Part shown: piece by piece, positions 9,522-17,890 of the stretch
Numbering within the stretch: the stretch's first letter is position 1
Layout: each line of letters opens with the position of its first letter
Origin: a virus
Virus record (IMG/VR): IMGVR_UViG_3300022859_000010
Span: 1-37,637 of that record
Length of the DNA: 37,637 bases
Direction: 5' to 3' (one strand)
Position numbers and translations under genes: made by a program
The notes under the pieces: generated by a model
What the model was told of the DNA's origin: nothing
Databases searched by the model: none
The model's input: the letters and a program-made list of their open reading frames with translations, nothing else

Positions 9522-11447
9522 TTAATTTTTTATTTTAGTTGTTGGCATATCTGTAACTCCAAAATACTTATTAAGCATAGGTATTTTATCGCTATTAAAG
9601 TCACCTTCATAAACCCATTTTCTATAATCTTTTTGATATTTTTTATATGCAGGACTTGTTGCATATTCATCTATAGATTCTTTTTGTCCTGTTTTATCTT
9701 TTATTTGCATTTTAGGTGGTTGAGGCTTATCTAATAATCTTTTTGTAAATCTAGCATATTTTTCATCTACTATTTTTGTTCCTCTTTTAGTTACTTTTCC
9801 TTCTGTATCTATTTCTGGTGCTGTTTCTATAAATGCTAATTGATTACCTTCTAATTCTGGATCAGCATCAAAAAATGTTTTATATATTTTATCTCTTTTT
9901 GTACCAAAATAATCTTTAGCAGTAACTTCTCCTTGCATTACTTTTCCAAAATCTCCTTGTTTTATATTTTCTAATAAAGATTTTTGATAAACTTCTATAA
10001 ATTTCCATCCAATATAATTTTCACTTGTACTATCACCTAGCATAGAATAATAACTAATACCTGCTTTTTCTCCTTCTGCTAAAACTACATTTAATTCATT
10101 ATAAATTTGAGGTTTTGCAGCTCTTAAATAAGAAAGAATTTCTGCTGGATAACCAGTATCTGTAGTAGAAAATTGAGCCATAAAATTTGAAACTAATTCA
10201 TCTTTAAATTCAGTTCTGTTTTCATTATAATCTTTAGCCCATCCAATAAGCATTTCTTTTCCTTTAGCAGTTAATCTATCGTCTTGATTAATTCTTTGTA
10301 TAAATACATTATCAGTTGAATTACCCATTATTATTTGGTCAAAATGTTCATTTAAAGCAATAGGATCACCATGCGTTGGATTACTTGAAGTTCCTTTTCC
10401 AGAATTTTTATCAGCAATAATTTGTTTTAATTCTGCAAAATGAGAATCTTTTGTTTTATCTGTTAATTTACTATCATTTATTAAATTTTTTAAATATTCT
10501 TCTGCACTTGCACCTTCTGGTATTTTTAATTTATCTACTCTTAAATTGCCTAACATAGTATTTATATCAACACTATTTTCATTATCAATACGAGCATCAT
10601 TATTAGTCTTCATTGTTTTTTGTTCTGTTGCTCTAGTTTTTGCCCAAGCTAATAATTCTTCTTTTTTATCACTAGGTAAAGATTTTCCAAAATATTTATT
10701 TGTAGATGATGAATTTAATTCATTATAAATTGCTTGATAATCAACTTCTGGTTTTTGTGTCATATCATCTATATAATTTTTATTAGCTGATACTACTTTT
10801 TTCCAGACTTTATCTTCTATTTCTTTTTGATGTTTAGGAAAATCTACTGTAATTCCTAATAAAGCAGCTTTTGTAAATCTATCTTTTTCTTCTTTAATTA
10901 ATAAATCTGTTGACATCCAAATATTAGGAGTAACAGATTGATTTTCTAAATTTTCTGTAAATGTAGTAGTACCAGATTGAAAATTAATTTGTGCTTCTGC
11001 TAATACCTTTTTTCTTCTAGTAGTTCGCATATTTTCTGCACCACCATTAAAAATTGTGTACATTTGAGATTGCCATATAGCAAAAGCATCATCATCATTT
11101 TTGTAAATTTTTTTATATTTGTCTTCTAATTTTTTAACAGAAGATTCATAAAATCCATTATAACTTTCTATTGTTCCATCTGTAGAAAGTTTTTGATTAT
11201 CATTAATATTTGATAGTAATGAATTTATATCACCTTGTAATAATGCTTTATTAAGTGTATTTTTATTATCTACTCTTTGAGCTTCAATTTTATTACTATG
11301 TGCGGCAATTTTTTGACCAATAAAGTCTAATGTATTAGTTACTTTATCATAATCAATTTTATTACTTTGAACAGCACTCAACATACTGCTACCTCTATCT
11401 CCAACAGAAGGTGCTGCTATTTCACCTCTAGGTATTTTTATTGCCAT
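9522..11447 (-). CDS. Internal virion / ejection protein, gp15-like by position
   Basis: This 641-aa hydrophilic, Lys/Glu/Asp-rich, mostly helical protein begins MAIKIPRGEIAAPSVGDRGSS. It sits between a short core-like protein and the giant ejection protein, which is where T7-like phages carry gp15. I recognise no catalytic motif. The N-terminal segment (IPRGEIAAPSVGDRG) is typical of this class in marine podoviruses, as far as I recall. Its start overlaps the end of the upstream 63-aa gene by 20 nt, which implies co-translation. Role as an inner-core or DNA-ejection component is inferred from synteny only. Confidence 0.7.
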   Translation of the reverse strand: MAIKIPRGEIAAPSVGDRGSSMLSAVQSNKIDYDKVTNTLDFIGQKIAAHSNKIEAQRVDNKNTLNKALLQGDINSLLSNINDNQKLSTDGTIESYNGFYESSVKKLEDKYKKIYKNDDDAFAIWQSQMYTIFNGGAENMRTTRRKKVLAEAQINFQSGTTTFTENLENQSVTPNIWMSTDLLIKEEKDRFTKAALLGITVDFPKHQKEIEDKVWKKVVSANKNYIDDMTQKPEVDYQAIYNELNSSSTNKYFGKSLPSDKKEELLAWAKTRATEQKTMKTNNDARIDNENSVDINTMLGNLRVDKLKIPEGASAEEYLKNLINDSKLTDKTKDSHFAELKQIIADKNSGKGTSSNPTHGDPIALNEHFDQIIMGNSTDNVFIQRINQDDRLTAKGKEMLIGWAKDYNENRTEFKDELVSNFMAQFSTTDTGYPAEILSYLRAAKPQIYNELNVVLAEGEKAGISYYSMLGDSTSENYIGWKFIEVYQKSLLENIKQGDFGKVMQGEVTAKDYFGTKRDKIYKTFFDADPELEGNQLAFIETAPEIDTEGKVTKRGTKIVDEKYARFTKRLLDKPQPPKMQIKDKTGQKESIDEYATSPAYKKYQKDYRKWVYEGDFNSDKIPMLNKYFGVTDMPTTKIKN

Positions 11448-11619
11448 TTACTTCCTCGTAAGTTATTCTATATTGTGCTGGACTAAATTCTTTTTGTTCT
11501 GTTGAATTTCCATTTTTAGTTAAAGTCCATGCTTTAAATTCTTCATCTGTTTTTGGTACTTTTTTACTATATCCTTCAAATATCATTGTATCATTATCCC
11601 ATACTTTTATTTTAAACAT
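11428..11619 (-). CDS. Small hypothetical protein in internal-virion cluster
   Basis: This 63-aa protein (MFKIKVWDNDTMIFEGYSKKV..., ending YEEVNGNKNT) has no family that I recognise. It is wedged between two core-protein genes, 2 nt after the gp14-like gene and overlapping the next gene by 20 nt. It is therefore probably translated as part of the morphogenesis operon, and may be a minor virion or assembly protein. Confidence 0.6.
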   Translation of the reverse strand: MFKIKVWDNDTMIFEGYSKKVPKTDEEFKAWTLTKNGNSTEQKEFSPAQYRITYEEVNGNKNT

Positions 11620-11621
11620 AC

Positions 11622-12203
11622 TTATACTGTAGTTTTACTTGTTGAATAAGCATTGGTCATTCCACTTAATAAACTAGTTTTTCTATCCCATGATTCTTTT
11701 GCTAATGCACCTGCAAGTCTTACATCCATAGTTCTTAAATCCATTTCTACACCTTTATCTATCCAAAATAAAGTATCTTCTAAATTTTCTATAACACTTT
11801 CTTGTTCCATTAAACTTGAACCTGAAAATTGTATTCCTCTTGCACCAATAGTAGCTCTTTTTTCACTTAATAATTTTGCAGCTTGTTTATTAGCCATAAT
11901 AGTATCTTGTGTTTTTTTAATGTTTAAATGGTATTGATCCCATGCCGCAGCTGCTTTTATTTGTTTAGACTGTTGAAGGCTTCCCATGTAAGACATTCCT
12001 GTACTTAAAGCCATCATTCCTGCAACTATGTACATTGGATTAAAAGAAGGTATTCCTGTTTCTTTAACTCTTTCTCCAGAACCACCTAAATTTTTTAATA
12101 TTTGTTCTTCATCTTTATTAATGTATGCAAGAAACTCACCTTTAGGTGCATATTGTTCTAATAATTTTTTAGCTTCTATTATTTTATTATTCATATTAAT
12201 CAC
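11622..12203 (-). CDS. Internal virion protein, T7 gp14-like
   Basis: This 193-aa protein has a Gly/Ala/Met-rich hydrophobic stretch (YIVAGMMALSTGMSYMGSL) followed by long amphipathic helices (QQSKQIKAAAAWDQYHLNIKKTQDTI). A conserved-looking segment follows: EKRATIGARGIQFSGSSLM. This layout is the T7 gp14-type core protein that forms the outer-membrane pore during ejection. It overlaps the tail-tube B gene by 8 nt. The first Met is used here; MNNKIIEAKK two codons downstream is an equally good start. Assignment rests on pattern and gene order. Confidence 0.75.
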   Translation of the reverse strand: MINMNNKIIEAKKLLEQYAPKGEFLAYINKDEEQILKNLGGSGERVKETGIPSFNPMYIVAGMMALSTGMSYMGSLQQSKQIKAAAAWDQYHLNIKKTQDTIMANKQAAKLLSEKRATIGARGIQFSGSSLMEQESVIENLEDTLFWIDKGVEMDLRTMDVRLAGALAKESWDRKTSLLSGMTNAYSTSKTTV

Positions 12204-14661
12204 TTGTTACTAATGTTCCTGTTATACCTAAAACTGTCATAGGTAGTGGTTGTGTTTGTTCAATTTCTATTTGACCATCTCTATTCCATCCTAGATTACT
12301 TACTCTTTTATCTCCAGTAAATTCTGCTATGTCTTGCCCCATTGGTGTAGAAGATGATCTAAAAGGTATTTGATCTCCATTAACAGTTAAACCTACACTT
12401 TTATATAATCTTACCACAACTTCATTATATCTTTTTTTCCTTGCTTGTGCAGTACCTGCTTGTGATCCTGATTCAATTCTCATAGTTTTAATTTTAGATG
12501 TATAACCAAGGCCAATTTCAATACTTTTAAAACTTGCTGATGTAGGTAGTGTAACACTAATACTACCCCCTGTAACTGTTTGATTTGGAAATACTGCATC
12601 TCCTACTAATACTTGTACGGATTCCCCTTCAAGATGGTTTAATCCTGTTACTACTGTTAGTCCATCATTTACTAATGCAGATAATGTACAATCCATATTT
12701 AATGTTGGGTCTAGATATTCTATGTATTGTCTTTTAGTATCATTAATTCTTCTTTCGCATATTATCCAAACTTGGTTTTCAAGTGTTTCATTTATTGAAG
12801 TTATACTTTTTATTTTAGCTTTTGTTGATAAAGAGTGACTTGCACCAATACCATCTGATATTCTTTTAATTGTTCTATCTACTGCTTGTGCATAAGTATC
12901 TGCTAGTTCTAATGTATTAGCATCTCTAGCAAAAACATAATATGTTCCACCTTCTGTTAATTCTGGTATTTTAGTTCCACCACCAGCACTATAAGTTACT
13001 TCATCTCCTGTAGATAATCCATGTGCTGTTATAGTAATGTATCCATTAAAATTAGCATCATTAAGATAATCAAGAACTCCAGTTGCACCATTAAATATAA
13101 ATTTATTAGAACCACCAAAAATATGTCTATGCCATGCAACAACATCTTCTTCTCTATGGTATGTCATTCCTAATAATGTTCCATCAGTTCTTGCAGCCCA
13201 ATAAATAGAATCTGGCTCTTGTGCGTAATCAACATCAACAATTCCTGTATCTGTTATATGTTCAGCAAGTAATGTCATATCTGGTGCTTGATATGCATCA
13301 TCTTCAAAACGATATGCAAATGATCTAACTTTTCTTTGTTGTCTTTGTACAAATAAAACTTCACTACCTATTTGAATTGGTTGTGTTGTATATCCGCCAT
13401 ATGTAGTTTGTTGTGCAATATTAACATTGTCGGGCTTTAGAGGCTCACCAGCAGGTCTTCCAACTTTAAATTCACCACCAACAGTACCTACAATTAAATC
13501 TCTAGAAGGTGCTAACCATCTAATAACATTTACTTTGTTGGCTGCTATTGTATAAATAAATGCATCTGCTGCACTTCCATCTCCTACATCAAATTCTTCA
13601 TATAAACCAGATTCACTTGCCCATATAGTTTGAGGATAACTTGATGACCCCCCAAATACTAATCTTTGTTCAAAAAATGATACTGTTCTAGGATAACCTG
13701 TTGTTGCAGACCATGCTCCTAATGACCAAACCGCAGCCCCTGATCCTGTTGCAGCTACAGTAATAGTCCATGTTACAACAGTTGTGCTAGTTCTCGCTGT
13801 AATTTCTCCCCATCCATCTCCTAATTTTACCAATCTACCTACATCAGTAGTTTGAAAACCAGTTCCACTATTAATTCCCGTTATAGCAGATGCTGTTAAA
13901 GTTCTTCCCGTTCCTACTGTTGTTGCACTTGTTGTTAGTGTTGTTGCTGTTGTATTTGTATCAAGAAAAGGGCCAACTTGAAAATCAACATCATCTAAAG
14001 TCCATGTTGTATGAGCTGTTCTTGATAATTTTGCAGGGGGATGATTTGGATGTACAATATACATAACATCTGCTGATTGTGTAAATTGTAATTCACTTAA
14101 TTCTGCTGATGTATATGTTGTTGCTATTTCATATGTTTTAGATGCAGTTCCACCAGAACTATAAGCATCATAACTTGTGCTATCTTCACCAGTTAATTCA
14201 AATGTATTAGTTGTAGAACTTGCAACTGTAAATCTTCTTCCATTAAGTCTAGTCATTCCTACTACACCTGCAATCCAGACATCATTTCCATTTGAAAAAC
14301 CATGACTAGTAGATGTAACTACAGCAGGATTAGCTGCTGTAATAGCTGTTATAGTTTTTGCAGCTTCTGTTATTTGACCATTATCTTTTAAAAATCTTAT
14401 ATAATTGTTTCCAAACTCTAAAACATATGCTTGTGTAATATTAAACTCAAAAGAAATTAATCTAGTAATTGCAGTTGAATCTTTTACTTCACAAACAAAT
14501 CTACTTCCATTTCTTCTTGACACTCCACCTTGTGGAAATACTGTCATGTTTTCAAGTGTTTCTACACCATTGCTATATTTTTTAAAATCAACTTGACCAG
14601 CAAGTTTAGGTGTTAATTCTCCAGCAGTAAAGTTGGTTTGGAAAGGATGTACTCTAGCCAT
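12196..14661 (-). CDS. Tail tubular protein B (gp12-like nozzle)
   Basis: This 821-aa protein starts MARVHPFQTNFTAGELTPKL, with NGVETLENMTVFPQGGVSRR soon after. That is the hallmark N-terminus of the T7 gp12 / tail-tube B family in marine podoviruses. It is beta-rich and Thr/Ser-rich throughout, as expected for the nozzle below the portal and adaptor. The start overlaps the stop of tail tube A (TAATG at 14661), indicating translational coupling. Length is close to the usual 700-850 aa. Regulation follows the late leftward operon. Confidence 0.92.
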   Translation of the reverse strand: MARVHPFQTNFTAGELTPKLAGQVDFKKYSNGVETLENMTVFPQGGVSRRNGSRFVCEVKDSTAITRLISFEFNITQAYVLEFGNNYIRFLKDNGQITEAAKTITAITAANPAVVTSTSHGFSNGNDVWIAGVVGMTRLNGRRFTVASSTTNTFELTGEDSTSYDAYSSGGTASKTYEIATTYTSAELSELQFTQSADVMYIVHPNHPPAKLSRTAHTTWTLDDVDFQVGPFLDTNTTATTLTTSATTVGTGRTLTASAITGINSGTGFQTTDVGRLVKLGDGWGEITARTSTTVVTWTITVAATGSGAAVWSLGAWSATTGYPRTVSFFEQRLVFGGSSSYPQTIWASESGLYEEFDVGDGSAADAFIYTIAANKVNVIRWLAPSRDLIVGTVGGEFKVGRPAGEPLKPDNVNIAQQTTYGGYTTQPIQIGSEVLFVQRQQRKVRSFAYRFEDDAYQAPDMTLLAEHITDTGIVDVDYAQEPDSIYWAARTDGTLLGMTYHREEDVVAWHRHIFGGSNKFIFNGATGVLDYLNDANFNGYITITAHGLSTGDEVTYSAGGGTKIPELTEGGTYYVFARDANTLELADTYAQAVDRTIKRISDGIGASHSLSTKAKIKSITSINETLENQVWIICERRINDTKRQYIEYLDPTLNMDCTLSALVNDGLTVVTGLNHLEGESVQVLVGDAVFPNQTVTGGSISVTLPTSASFKSIEIGLGYTSKIKTMRIESGSQAGTAQARKKRYNEVVVRLYKSVGLTVNGDQIPFRSSSTPMGQDIAEFTGDKRVSNLGWNRDGQIEIEQTQPLPMTVLGITGTLVTSD

Positions 14662-15242
14662 TAAGCCTTCCTAAAGTCAGTAAAAGTATCAGAAACAAGG
14701 TCATCAATAAAGCCTTCTTGTCCATCTATACTTCTTGCATCAGAAAGTTTTAGTTGGTAAAGTTTTTGCATTTTATCTTGTAAAGATACACTATTAGTTA
14801 TTGGATAACATAAGTCTAATGCTAATTTTGCAGTTAGTACATCAACAAATAATGCATCAAATTGTGTTGTATCTGTAATTTTTGCTACATATAAAATCTT
14901 TGCAGAACTTTGATCTGTTAATAATACTCTACCTTGTGTAGAATAATTTTCTACTTTAAAAATATAGTCTTCATATTCCATTGCTAAAACTCTTAAACAA
15001 TAAGGGCTAGTTGGTAATGAATATTGATATGCAAAACCATATGATGGTGTATCTGATAGTTGTGCTAATGATGTTCTTGTGATTGCAAAATTCCAAGGAT
15101 GTAATCTTAATACTGCATCTCTTGCATCTGCGTAAAATGAATTACAAAGTCTTGCTCTTTCAGTATCGTCTGTCAAAGATGTAATAGGATTATCACCTAA
15201 TCTTCTTAATGCATTTGAGCAAATTGATACTTCTGTAGCCAT
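14661..15242 (-). CDS. Tail tubular protein A (gp11-like adaptor)
   Basis: This 193-aa protein begins MATEVSICSNALRRLGDNPI and contains ARLCNSFYADARDAVLRLHPWNFA. That motif is diagnostic of the T7 gp11 head-tail adaptor family, which joins portal to nozzle. It follows a Rho-independent terminator hairpin in the gap after the 163-aa capsid-associated gene, so it may depend on read-through or on a weak internal promoter. It is coupled to tail tube B by overlapping stop and start codons. Confidence 0.92.
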   Translation of the reverse strand: MATEVSICSNALRRLGDNPITSLTDDTERARLCNSFYADARDAVLRLHPWNFAITRTSLAQLSDTPSYGFAYQYSLPTSPYCLRVLAMEYEDYIFKVENYSTQGRVLLTDQSSAKILYVAKITDTTQFDALFVDVLTAKLALDLCYPITNSVSLQDKMQKLYQLKLSDARSIDGQEGFIDDLVSDTFTDFRKA

Positions 15243-15256
15243 AATTTTTTAAGTTT

Positions 15257-15283
15257 ATAAAAGGGGCAGTATTATCCGCCCCT
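15257..15283 (-). terminator. Rho-independent terminator between capsid and tail genes
   Basis: Read on the minus strand, a 6-bp stem (AGGGGC / GCCCCT) encloses a 10-nt loop and is followed by a short T run (TTT then A/T-rich). It sits 15 nt after the capsid-associated gene's stop and 20 nt before tail tube A. It probably attenuates transcription so that capsid proteins exceed tail proteins. Confidence 0.75.
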
Positions 15284-15297
15284 AATAATTGTTGTTA

Positions 15298-15789
15298 TTA
15301 ATCTACTATGTAAGTGATTACACCAGCTAGATCATCATCATCTGCTAAAGCCCCAATTGACTTTGCAGTAATGACAACTCCTTCTTTACTAGAGAAAGTA
15401 GCATTACCACCAAGCAATTTAGTTGCAGCAGTATTGCCTTCCATTGTAAAGTAACCAGCAGTATCAATGTCCAAGTTATCAACCATACCATCAACATCAA
15501 CAGCAACCGCTGCTCCGTCTGCATCAGTATATGCTTCCCATCCAATATCCATTGTATTTGAACCAGCAGTCCAGTTACAATAAAATCTAGATAAACCGCC
15601 TATGATTTTAACTTTTCCTGCTGGAAGTTTTCCCAGCACGACAATTGATCCTGCATCACCAACACCGTCTTGATTGTGAGTAAAAGTTAAAGTTCTTAAC
15701 TTACCCTTATCATTAACAGCATCAGCAGTTACAAGAGGAGTAGCTATTCTATTAGTGTACTCGGCACTATTTTGTGTTGTTACAGCCAT
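15298..15789 (-). CDS. Probable capsid-associated / decoration protein
   Basis: This 163-aa protein (MAVTTQNSAEYTNRIATPLV...) is acidic, Gly/Ala/Val-rich and predicted to be mostly beta. It has no recognised enzymatic motif. It follows the major capsid gene by 15 nt and precedes a terminator, so it belongs to a high-expression capsid module. That position and composition suggest a head decoration or stabilising protein. Its G+C is noticeably higher than that of neighbouring genes, as for the capsid gene, which fits selection for high expression. The role is inferred. Confidence 0.7.
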   Translation of the reverse strand: MAVTTQNSAEYTNRIATPLVTADAVNDKGKLRTLTFTHNQDGVGDAGSIVVLGKLPAGKVKIIGGLSRFYCNWTAGSNTMDIGWEAYTDADGAAVAVDVDGMVDNLDIDTAGYFTMEGNTAATKLLGGNATFSSKEGVVITAKSIGALADDDDLAGVITYIVD

Positions 15790-15804
15790 ATCTATATACT
15801 CCTA

Positions 15805-16665
15805 TTACTCTGTACAAGCAATTTCAACCATTTTCTCGTCTTCTACTCTTGTAGCTCCGATAGTCATGGATAAAAATACTTGTGTTGCATAGTTCTTATC
15901 TGCTCTTTCAGATATCTTTGTAGATATATCTGATCCAACAGCAAGACCTAATGCTGATTGATTAAATGCTAATACTTGTCTATTGCCATTTGCATCTGTT
16001 CCAAGTCTTTCTGTTCTGATAAACTTGAAGCCCATGAATGAATCAATTTGACCTTGTACTAGTGCTTTTACTGAATTAAAATCAGAAGAAGTAATACTTG
16101 TTATTGCTAACAAATCAGAAATCTGACTTGCTGAACATACAAGATATTTAGCTTCGTCTGGGTTTGTTTCAGCGGCATCTAAAATTTCTTTAGCAGAAAT
16201 TAATTTTGCTACTGATAATCCAGCTGAACCATGAACAACTTTTTGAGCTGGTGGTAAAGCAATTGAACTTCCACCTGCAACTCCGCCAAGTGCATTGCCA
16301 GTAGCTGCCGCAATAATTGCGTCATCCATAGCTCTACCCATTGCGTATGCTCCAGCTTGTGCATATTCAGATTGTGGAGATATAAGCATTCTTACTTTAT
16401 CTTCATTATCAATTAAATCTGCCCAGTCGTAGTCGTTCATTGTCACTTTTCTTCTACTATGCGGAGTATCTACTCTTGGAGTATCAGAATGTCGTGATGT
16501 TCTTAATTGTGCCGCAGTTGACCCAATTCTTTCAAAAAAGTGTGCTTTCCCTGTAACCGTTTCAGTTTTAACCGCACCTCTTAATCTAGAACCTTTTTGT
16601 TGAGCCAAATGAAACACATTACTTTTGTATTGTTCTACAAAAGCCGTTGTTATTTGTGTTGACAT
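15805..16665 (-). CDS. Major capsid protein
   Basis: This 286-aa protein begins MSTQITTAFVEQYKSNVFHL and contains GKAHFFERIG, RHSDTPRVDTPHSRR and an Ala/Gly-rich segment (AYAMGRAMDDAIIAAATGNA). It resembles the HK97-fold coat proteins of marine podoviruses. Gene order (portal, scaffold, capsid) supports the call. A good ribosome site (AAAAAGGACAAAAA) precedes ATG 16665. It has its own extended -10 promoter and a leader of about 180 nt, unlike any other late gene here, consistent with very high expression. Codon use is less AT-biased than in neighbouring genes. Confidence 0.88.
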   Translation of the reverse strand: MSTQITTAFVEQYKSNVFHLAQQKGSRLRGAVKTETVTGKAHFFERIGSTAAQLRTSRHSDTPRVDTPHSRRKVTMNDYDWADLIDNEDKVRMLISPQSEYAQAGAYAMGRAMDDAIIAAATGNALGGVAGGSSIALPPAQKVVHGSAGLSVAKLISAKEILDAAETNPDEAKYLVCSASQISDLLAITSITSSDFNSVKALVQGQIDSFMGFKFIRTERLGTDANGNRQVLAFNQSALGLAVGSDISTKISERADKNYATQVFLSMTIGATRVEDEKMVEIACTE

Positions 16666-16848
16666 TTTTTGTCCTTTTTTTAAAAGTTAAGAATAGGGGG
16701 AATAATATATATACTAATCCATATTCCATATTATCGGTCTTTGTCCTTGCGGGAAACCTTATCGTAAACGATACGATCAGATCGGAAGTTTAAAGCCAAT
16801 CACGGCTACTTCTCCGTTCTCCTAAAATAGGGCGAATTAGATTTTATA
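16666..16848 (-). ncRNA. Structured 5' leader of the major capsid mRNA
   Basis: This non-coding 200-nt gap is more GC-rich than its surroundings. On the minus strand it can fold into several hairpins. GAAGT-AGCC pairs with GGCT-(TTAA)-ACTTC around a GTGATT loop (16779-16806). ATCGTA pairs with TACGAT just downstream (~16760-16776). A small CC-GCAA-GG stem-loop follows near 16745-16752. It ends with the capsid ribosome site. It may stabilise the mRNA or control capsid synthesis. I cannot match it to a known RNA family. Confidence 0.5.
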
Positions 16849-16857
16849 ATTATAGCA
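16849..16857 (-). promoter_or_regulatory. Extended -10 promoter for the capsid gene
   Basis: Minus-strand TGCTATAAT is a perfect extended -10 element placed just after the scaffold stop codon. No good -35 is present (TTTGGC at 18 bp is weak), as is usual for extended -10 promoters. Transcription would begin near 16842 and give a leader of about 177 nt. Confidence 0.6.
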
Positions 16858-16866
16858 AATTTTTAA

Positions 16867-17679
16867 CTATTTGCCAAACCTTTTTTCATGTAATTGACGC
16901 ATATACTCAACTCTATTCATATGATCTTTATGCATATTATCATGGTAGGGATCGGTAGCATTACTAAAGATATTATCTATTTCAGATTGTGCATCTAATG
17001 GTGAAGTAGCTAGACTATTATTTTGTGTATTTTTAGCCATGTCTTCTGTTACTTCTGAACCTAATCTAGCAAACAATTTAATGACTGCTGGTATATTACC
17101 TGCTTCTCCATTCATTAATTCATTTAGTTCTTCATTACCATAAACTTGTAATGCTCTTTGTGCATTCCTAACTTGTTTATCATAATCATATCCCCATTCT
17201 TTTTTTAACGTATCTTCTGTAGTTTGTTTTGTTGCAGATAAATTAATTGATTGTCTTTGTAATTCATGGTCAACAGATTTAACTTGAAAGTCTATTAATG
17301 CTTTTGTTTGTTCATTATTTAATCCTATTTGATGTGCAACATTTCTAAACTCTTTAACTTGATCTTCATTAAAATGACTTTTATGAGTATCTGGAATAGT
17401 AAAATCATATGCTTCTCCAGATTCTGGTCTTCCTAATTTAGTATAAAGTTCTGATCTTTCTTCATCAGTTTTAGGTATAGGTATTCTACTACCTAATACT
17501 TTTTGTTGATGTACTACTGTTTTAGCAAGACTTTCTACATCTTTAAAGTTTTGCAAAGTTGCATCATTTTTAAGTTCATCTGGTAATGATGATCTCCAAT
17601 CTCCTTGATTATCACTTCCCGATCCCAAAATTGTATTTTCTACTGGATTGTCGTTAGTGGTCGTTTGTTCATCAGCCAT
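16867..17679 (-). CDS. Scaffolding protein
   Basis: This 270-aa acidic, helical, Gln/Asn/Glu-rich protein contains WRSSLPDELKNDATLQNFKD. It also has GRPESGEAYDF and a basic C-terminus (HMNRVEYMRQLHEKRFGK). This layout is typical of podovirus scaffolds that guide procapsid assembly and are then removed. It lies between the portal module and the capsid gene, overlapping the preceding 72-aa gene by 8 nt. Assignment rests on strong pattern and order; no catalytic residues are expected. Confidence 0.87.
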   Translation of the reverse strand: MADEQTTTNDNPVENTILGSGSDNQGDWRSSLPDELKNDATLQNFKDVESLAKTVVHQQKVLGSRIPIPKTDEERSELYTKLGRPESGEAYDFTIPDTHKSHFNEDQVKEFRNVAHQIGLNNEQTKALIDFQVKSVDHELQRQSINLSATKQTTEDTLKKEWGYDYDKQVRNAQRALQVYGNEELNELMNGEAGNIPAVIKLFARLGSEVTEDMAKNTQNNSLATSPLDAQSEIDNIFSNATDPYHDNMHKDHMNRVEYMRQLHEKRFGK

Positions 17680-17890
17680 TTTTATTTTCCTTCATTAGAT
17701 TGATTATTCTTATTATTACCGATCTTTGTCCTTCTCGGTATGAAGTTTCATAAGAATCATTTTTTGTATATGATCCTCTATGATAATAAGCAGATGTTAT
17801 ATCTGCTAATACTCTTTCACCTTCTTTAGATGAAAATGTAATTTGATAATCTTGTTTTAATTGTTTTAAATCTTCGTCACTATCAGCCAT
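17672..17890 (-). CDS. Small conserved phage protein between portal and scaffold
   Basis: This 72-aa protein (MADSDEDLKQLKQDYQITF...) contains SYREGQRSVIIRIINLM. I recall such segments in small phage proteins adjacent to portal genes, but the function is unknown. Its start overlaps the portal stop (TAATG) and its end overlaps the scaffold start by 8 nt, so all three are translationally coupled. It could be a minor head-assembly factor. Confidence 0.7.
   Translation of the reverse strand: MADSDEDLKQLKQDYQITFSSKEGERVLADITSAYYHRGSYTKNDSYETSYREGQRSVIIRIINLMKENKNG

Noticed and set aside
16733-17735. Similarity between the capsid leader (TCTTTGTCCTT near 16738) and the 72-aa gene (near 17716)
   Set aside because: The shared stretch is only about 9-11 bases with scattered matches; it gives no frame in the leader and could be chance.
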